A stretch of 64,000 nucleotides of DNA, taken from the NCBI RefSeq assembly GCF_900107795.1, contig NZ_FNRL01000031.1, positions 1 to 64,000 on the forward strand. The letters are read 5' to 3'. Both the position numbers and the translations under genes were made by a program. Below the pieces are notes generated by a model that worked only from the letters and a program-made list of their open reading frames with translations, made no database searches and was not told the origin of the DNA. This document shows positions 60,115 through 64,000 of this stretch, piece after piece; within the stretch, counting starts at the first letter, position 1, and the number at the start of each line of letters is the position of its first letter. The stretch is from Chitinophaga terrae (ex Kim and Jung 2007) (GTDB taxonomy: Bacteria > Bacteroidota > Bacteroidia > Chitinophagales > Chitinophagaceae).

Positions 60115-61023
60115 ATGGAAAAAATCAATCACTATAAAAGCATCGTAGAATTGCACGAGAAAAGCGGTTTCGAACCTCCGAAAAATCCCCTTTTGAGTTT
60201 GATGACTTGTAAAGAATTAATGACCTATTCTGTAGGTGAAGACCGATTTACAGGAGATTTTTATATGATTGGTTTAAAAAAAATCAAGTCTGGTTATGTG
60301 TTATATGGTAAAACTAAATATGATCACAACAATGGCTCGGCGGTTTTTATGAAGCCCAGACAAATCATTGAAGTTCGCAATGTTCAGTTTGCTGAAAAGG
60401 GTTTTGTGATGTTTTTCCACGAAGATTATTTATCGGGACATCCACTGAACGAGCAAATCAAAAAGTACGGTTATTTTGAATATGAGATCAATGAAGCGCT
60501 TCACATTTCGCCTTCGGAAGAAGTGATTATGTGGGAACTTTATGAGAAAATCAGAAGAGAATATGATGAAAATTCGGACGAATTCAGCAGGGAAATTATA
60601 TTGTCGCATATCGATTCTATTTTAAAATATTCTGACCGTTTTTACAAAAGACAGTTCATAGACCGAAGCCCGAATGTTTCGGGAAGTATGGTTAAAAAAT
60701 TCCTAACGGTTCTGGATGAGTATTTCAAAGCGAACAAACATATTGATGACGGTTTGCCAAGCGTTAATTTTATGGCTGGAGAACTTGCGATTTCTCCCCG
60801 TTATCTCAGCGATATTCTGAAACAGGAAACCGGAAAAACAGCCTTGGAACACGTTCATATTTATTTGATTAAAGAAGCTAAAAATCTGCTGTTGAGTTCA
60901 GAAAGCAACGTTGCAGGAATTGCCTATGATTTAGGTTTCGAAAGTCCGTCATATTTTACCAGATTATTTAAAAAAGTGGTTGGGGTAACGCCTGTTCAAT
61001 ATAAAAAAGAAGCGGTTAAATAA
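60115..61023 (+). CDS. AraC-family transcriptional regulator
   Basis: A 302-residue regulator. N-terminal cupin-like sensor half about 25-150 (Y-V-L-Y-G-K-T-K-Y near 62), then two helix-turn-helix motifs: M-A-G-E-L-A-I-S-P-R-Y-L-S-D-I-L-K near 222 and I-A-Y-D-L-G-F-E-S-P-S-Y-F-T-R-L-F-K-K-V near 267. The G-V-T-P-V-Q-Y end is the family signature. It is a good candidate to bind the duplicated box upstream of the SDR and AhpD-like genes. Confidence 0.93.
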   Translation: MEKINHYKSIVELHEKSGFEPPKNPLLSLMTCKELMTYSVGEDRFTGDFYMIGLKKIKSGYVLYGKTKYDHNNGSAVFMKPRQIIEVRNVQFAEKGFVMFFHEDYLSGHPLNEQIKKYGYFEYEINEALHISPSEEVIMWELYEKIRREYDENSDEFSREIILSHIDSILKYSDRFYKRQFIDRSPNVSGSMVKKFLTVLDEYFKANKHIDDGLPSVNFMAGELAISPRYLSDILKQETGKTALEHVHIYLIKEAKNLLLSSESNVAGIAYDLGFESPSYFTRLFKKVVGVTPVQYKKEAVK

Positions 61024-61065
61024 TATTTAGAATTAAAAGAAACTGATCTTTTTTACAAAGTTTAT

Positions 61066-61116
61066 TTTTCATTTCTCATCTAAATTTATATCGTAAAATT
61101 AGATGAGAAATGAAAA
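61066..61116. terminator. long AT-rich bidirectional hairpin between convergent genes
   Basis: A perfect 18-bp inverted repeat (61066-61083 with 61099-61116, arm TTTTCATTTCTCATCTAA) with a 15-base loop lies between the AraC gene and the convergent deacetylase gene. Arms have T-rich and A-rich outer ends, so each strand has a U-tract. It is unusually long for a terminator and low in GC. Confidence 0.75.
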
Positions 61117-61123
61117 TTTCCAA

Positions 61124-62086
61124 TCATTCTATTATCGTGGTTTTATCTTCCAAAGCCATCTTCGCAATTTCGTCTTTACGCTTAAAACTTACACCTTCGT
61201 GTTTTTTTATATATGTGAACAGTTCTTTCGCCGCCTGTACCATTTGCGGTGTGCCGCCAATTCGGTCGTGGAAGCTGATGGACATTTGCCTTCTGCGATT
61301 TGCGGCTTCTTCATACAACTGATCAAACTCCATTTTCACCTGATGTACGAATTGATCAACAGAGAAATTTTTGCCTTCAATGAGTTGAATGTCGTTGCAA
61401 CGTAATGTGTAAGGAACCGTTACAAAATCCTTTCCGTTTACCTTTTGAATAAAAGGTTCATCCCTACTTAAATCATCTATGTGGTACAAAAATCCCAATT
61501 CCTGTAAAATTTTCAACGTGTTTTCGCCCCTGCGCAACCAATTGGCATTATAACCAATTGCATCAAAACCAGTAATTTTTTTGATGGCATCCACACCGTC
61601 TTTAATAAACTTTTTCTCCTCGTTGTATGACATTGTGTATTGCGTAGCCCAGTTCATTCCGTGTGCAGCAGCTTCGTGACCACGATCTACAATTTCTTTT
61701 GCCAATGCCGGATTTTTTAGCACTGCACTGCCCACCATATGCGAGGTGATTTTTACACCCAACTTATCCCAGTTATCCAACATCCGAGGAATACCTTCTT
61801 TATATCCGTACTCATACCAGGTTGTTGCCGGTAAATCTTTATAGCCTTTTTCCATATTTTGAGGGAAAGGGCTTTCTGCATTTTCGGGTTGCCCGCCGGC
61901 TTCAAACTGCATAGAAACTGAAACCACCAATCTTGAACCATCCAACCATTTTGATTTTTTTGATTTGGATTCTGGTTGCATATTTTTTCCGCTTTGCGCC
62001 ATTCCAGAAAATGGTACGGCGCTTGCAACCAAGCCCGCTGTGGTAAGCAAACTGCCTTGTTTTATGAACTTTCTTCTGTCAATCAT
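61124..62086 (-). CDS. exported polysaccharide-deacetylase-family protein
   Basis: A 320-residue protein. N-terminus M-I-D-R-R-K-F-I-K-Q-G-S-L-L-T-T-A-G is Tat-like (R-R-K-F-I), followed by a hydrophobic stretch ending G-M-A-Q. The NodB-like barrel has G-H-E-A-A-A-H-G-M-N-W (the H-x-x-x-x-H-type metal pair) and I-S-F-H-D-R-I-G near the end. The region resembles the allantoinase (PuuE)-type branch more than chitin deacetylases. Its stop lies 8 bases past the long hairpin. It is cotranscribed with DoxX, 4 bases away. Confidence 0.88.
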   Translation of the reverse strand: MIDRRKFIKQGSLLTTAGLVASAVPFSGMAQSGKNMQPESKSKKSKWLDGSRLVVSVSMQFEAGGQPENAESPFPQNMEKGYKDLPATTWYEYGYKEGIPRMLDNWDKLGVKITSHMVGSAVLKNPALAKEIVDRGHEAAAHGMNWATQYTMSYNEEKKFIKDGVDAIKKITGFDAIGYNANWLRRGENTLKILQELGFLYHIDDLSRDEPFIQKVNGKDFVTVPYTLRCNDIQLIEGKNFSVDQFVHQVKMEFDQLYEEAANRRRQMSISFHDRIGGTPQMVQAAKELFTYIKKHEGVSFKRKDEIAKMALEDKTTIIE

Positions 62087-62090
62087 ATTT

Positions 62091-62483
62091 TTATTTTTTA
62101 AAAAATTGGTCTAGTGAAATGCTGTTTGCAGCGATGAATTGGTACAGCGCAACAAGGATGATGGCGTGTATCATTTGCGATGGTAAAGCCTCCCAATTTT
62201 CTATTAGGCAAGTGCCGAACATTAATAGGAGCATCACAACCCAACCTGCGATAATTACTTTAGGAGAAAAGATGCCCAAGATTAGTAATATACCGATAGT
62301 GAATTCTGCCACTGGCAAGGCGTAGCTAAAAGGCGTAACCAAACTTTGTGGCAACATTGATTTTGAAAAACTGCCAGTCATCCATTGACTAAAAGCATTC
62401 AATTTTGGTAACCTTACCAAACCGTGCCCGAAAAAACTGATGCCCGCCACCAGACGTAACATCAGATAAGAAATATCATTCAT
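62091..62483 (-). CDS. DoxX-family membrane protein
   Basis: The ATG at 62483 gives 130 residues; an upstream ATG adds eight. Four hydrophobic helices, with L-M-L-R-L-V-A-G-I-S-F-F-G-H-G-L-V-R near the start and P-F-S-Y-A-L-P-V-A-E-F-T-I-G-I-L-L-I-L-G in the middle, match DoxX. Inner membrane; proposed roles in redox homeostasis exist for relatives, none proven here. It pairs with the deacetylase gene and is divergent from an AraC regulator. Confidence 0.88.
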   Translation of the reverse strand: MNDISYLMLRLVAGISFFGHGLVRLPKLNAFSQWMTGSFSKSMLPQSLVTPFSYALPVAEFTIGILLILGIFSPKVIIAGWVVMLLLMFGTCLIENWEALPSQMIHAIILVALYQFIAANSISLDQFFKK

Positions 62484-62564
62484 AATAAAGTTTTTTACAA
62501 AGTTCAACTAAACACAAGGAAGGAAACAAGGTTTTTTACTGGATTTTTTTGTAAAATTGCAGGT

Positions 62565-63392
62565 ATGGAAGTGCAAAATTTATACAGTACCTATGAATTA
62601 GAATGGCTCGAAACGCACGAGTACACCGCCAAACCCCGAAAAAATACTTTTTTTGAGATGGTTTTTGTGATGGAAGGAACAGGCATCCAAATCATTAATG
62701 AGCATCAACTTCCTTATGCGCCTAACAAATTATTCCTGATTTTTCCAGAGGATCTGCATAGTTTCGAGGTTCAATCGTTAAGCCAGTTTTTCTTCATCAG
62801 GTTTAATAACGATTATATTAAAACCCAAAACAGCCAAAACATCCGTGAGCTGGAATATATTTTTAACAGCCACAATCATCTTCCGGGTTGCATTCTAAAA
62901 ACCGTTACCGACAAGCCGTTTATCCGTGCCGCCGTCGAAGCTTTAATTCGTGAAAGGGCAAGCCAGGCACCTCATCAGGAGCAAGTCATTCAACAATTAA
63001 TAAATACCATTATTACCTATGCTGCCCGCAATCTTACTTTGCAGGAAAAGGAAGTTTTCAATGGTAAAATTTCCAGTGTAATGCCTATCATTAATTACCT
63101 TCATCAACATATTTTCGAGCCAGAGAAATTAAAAGTCAACCAACTGGCGGCACAGTTTCATCTTTCTCCAAAATATATGGGCGAATATTTTAAAAAACAC
63201 ACCGGAGAAAGCCTGCAACAATATATTATGCTTTATAAGTTGAAGCTCATTGAAAGCCGTTTAATGTTAACTGATATGCGTATTAATGAAATTGCTTTAG
63301 AATTTGGTTTTACAGACCAAAGTCATTTAAACAGGATCTTTAAAAAATATAAAGGTAAATCCCCTTCTTCGTATCGAAAGAGAAGCATTTAA
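62565..63392 (+). CDS. AraC-family transcriptional regulator (cupin sensor)
   Basis: A 275-residue regulator. Cupin-like N-terminal half about 20-145 (F-E-M-V-F-V-M-E-G-T-G near 29, F-L-I-F-P-E-D-L near 57), then two HTH motifs (L-A-A-Q-F-H-L-S-P-K-Y-M-G-E-Y-F-K-K near 196 and I-A-L-E-F-G-F-T-D-Q-S-H-L-N-R-I-F-K-K near 244) and P-S-S-Y-R-K. It faces the DoxX-deacetylase pair across an 81-base gap and ends 109 bases before the AhpD-like gene, so it could regulate either. Confidence 0.93.
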   Translation: MEVQNLYSTYELEWLETHEYTAKPRKNTFFEMVFVMEGTGIQIINEHQLPYAPNKLFLIFPEDLHSFEVQSLSQFFFIRFNNDYIKTQNSQNIRELEYIFNSHNHLPGCILKTVTDKPFIRAAVEALIRERASQAPHQEQVIQQLINTIITYAARNLTLQEKEVFNGKISSVMPIINYLHQHIFEPEKLKVNQLAAQFHLSPKYMGEYFKKHTGESLQQYIMLYKLKLIESRLMLTDMRINEIALEFGFTDQSHLNRIFKKYKGKSPSSYRKRSI

Positions 63393-63404
63393 TACTATGG
63401 GTAT

Positions 63405-63475
63405 TTCTGTGCTATTCTTCCGCTGAAATGGGTTAGTAATTTCTTTGTGTGCTGATATAACTTTGTATTAACAAA
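63405..63475 (+). promoter_or_regulatory. shared box plus -7 promoter element, copy B
   Basis: The 22-base box at 63405-63426 is identical to copy A. TGGGTTA follows at 63429 and GTGCTGAT at 63449-63456, directly before TAACTTTG at 63458-63465. The fixed 53-base spacing from box to -7 element supports an activator site at about -60 to -40. It serves the gene starting at 63501. Confidence 0.85.
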
Positions 63476-63500
63476 ATGAAATAATTTAAATCGTAAAAAA

Positions 63501-64000
63501 ATGAAAACAATTTCAGTACCCGAAAAAGAACAGCTAAGCTTTAGTGCACAGAGCATTTTAGAATCTGTAGAGAAAAAAATGGGAAAAATTCCCAATTTGT
63601 ACGCAACGATAGGCTATTCATCATCCGCTTTAAAATCAATGTTGGAAACCGAGGCATCTTTGGCGCACGACTCATCGTTTACGGCAAAAGAAAGAGAAGC
63701 GATTAATCTAATCGTTTCGCAAGTCAATGAATGTGATTACTGTTTGGCAGCGCACACTACATTGGCGAAAATGAGAGGTTTTACAGAAGAAGATACGCTG
63801 GAAATCAGAAAAGGAAGTTTTTCTGAGGCAAAATTAGAAGCTGCGATTAAATTGGCTCACTCCATTGCAAACAATAAAGGCAACGCAGGAAACGGGGCTT
63901 TAGAAAATTTCTTCAATGCAGGTTTCGACGAAAAAGCTCTAGTTGAACTGACTGCTTTGGTGGCGCTCAGAAGCTTTACCAACTATGTATTTGCCAACAC
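63501..64000 (+). CDS. carboxymuconolactone-decarboxylase-family (AhpD-like) protein, 3' end outside
   Basis: The ATG at 63501 opens a frame that continues to the window end (166 codons visible, no stop). Core motif E-C-D-Y-C-L-A-A-H (about 76-84) is the E-x-x-x-C-x-x-C-x-x-x-H-type AhpD site with both Cys and His. The protein starts M-K-T-I-S-V-P-E-K-E-Q-L. AhpD-like proteins reduce thioredoxin-fold or lipoyl partners in peroxide defence. It shares its promoter box with the SDR gene. Confidence 0.9.
   Translation, partial: MKTISVPEKEQLSFSAQSILESVEKKMGKIPNLYATIGYSSSALKSMLETEASLAHDSSFTAKEREAINLIVSQVNECDYCLAAHTTLAKMRGFTEEDTLEIRKGSFSEAKLEAAIKLAHSIANNKGNAGNGALENFFNAGFDEKALVELTALVALRSFTNYVFAN

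Overview
The window looks like a Bacteroidota chromosome, most likely a Chitinophagaceae relative. Evidence: SusC/SusD pairs, signal peptides ending in AQ, lipoproteins with Cys after a short hydrophobic stretch, promoter boxes of the TAnnTTTG type, a fused CzcA-TolC pump, and no Shine-Dalgarno pattern I could use to choose starts. No rRNA, tRNA or CRISPR array was seen.

By composition and content the window falls into three blocks. Block 1 (about 1-49740) is moderately GC-rich and holds the host-type genes. It opens with the 3' end of an IS3-type transposase and an apparently beheaded secreted hydrolase. A housekeeping/accessory stretch follows: amine oxidase, tandem small paralogs, a secreted DUF296 protein, a GH140-like enzyme, MgtC/DUF4010 and a Coq4-like protein. 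At 9.9-18.9 kb lies a glycan-utilisation locus: a membrane-tethered Kelch plus SARP-like regulator, SusC, SusD and a GH99/WbsX-like lipoprotein. A beta-propeller protein and a TonB-type receptor come next (19-23 kb). Then come an FtsX-type permease, a CinA C-domain protein, an MmgE/PrpD protein, Mn catalase, a DsbA-like protein, a methyltransferase, GNAT and DinB.

From 31.6 to 49.7 kb the window is a heavy-metal resistance island built from two opposed systems. On the minus strand, response regulator and histidine kinase precede TolC, adaptor, DUF190 and CzcA. On the plus strand run a Cys/His-rich DUF6660-type protein, a CzcA-TolC fusion, a His-rich adaptor and a His-rich CPC P-type ATPase. 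A peroxiredoxin and a DsbA-type protein sit between the two.

Block 2 (about 49740-55350) is a lower-GC mobile element. It has a tyrosine recombinase, SSB, a DUF932 protein, an Api92-like protein and the PRTRC proteins E and C. Its next gene is cut off at about 55352, where it meets the cut 3' end of an AraC-type gene on the other strand.

Block 3 (about 55355-64000) is AT-rich and resembles Chryseobacterium-type chromosomes. It holds an HxlR regulator divergent from an enoyl-CoA hydratase and a quinone reductase, then an SDR, a Bcr/CflA-type exporter, two AraC regulators, a polysaccharide deacetylase, DoxX and a partial AhpD-like protein that runs off the window. The SDR and AhpD-like genes share a near-identical upstream box at the same distance from a TAACTTTG promoter element, so they are probably co-regulated.
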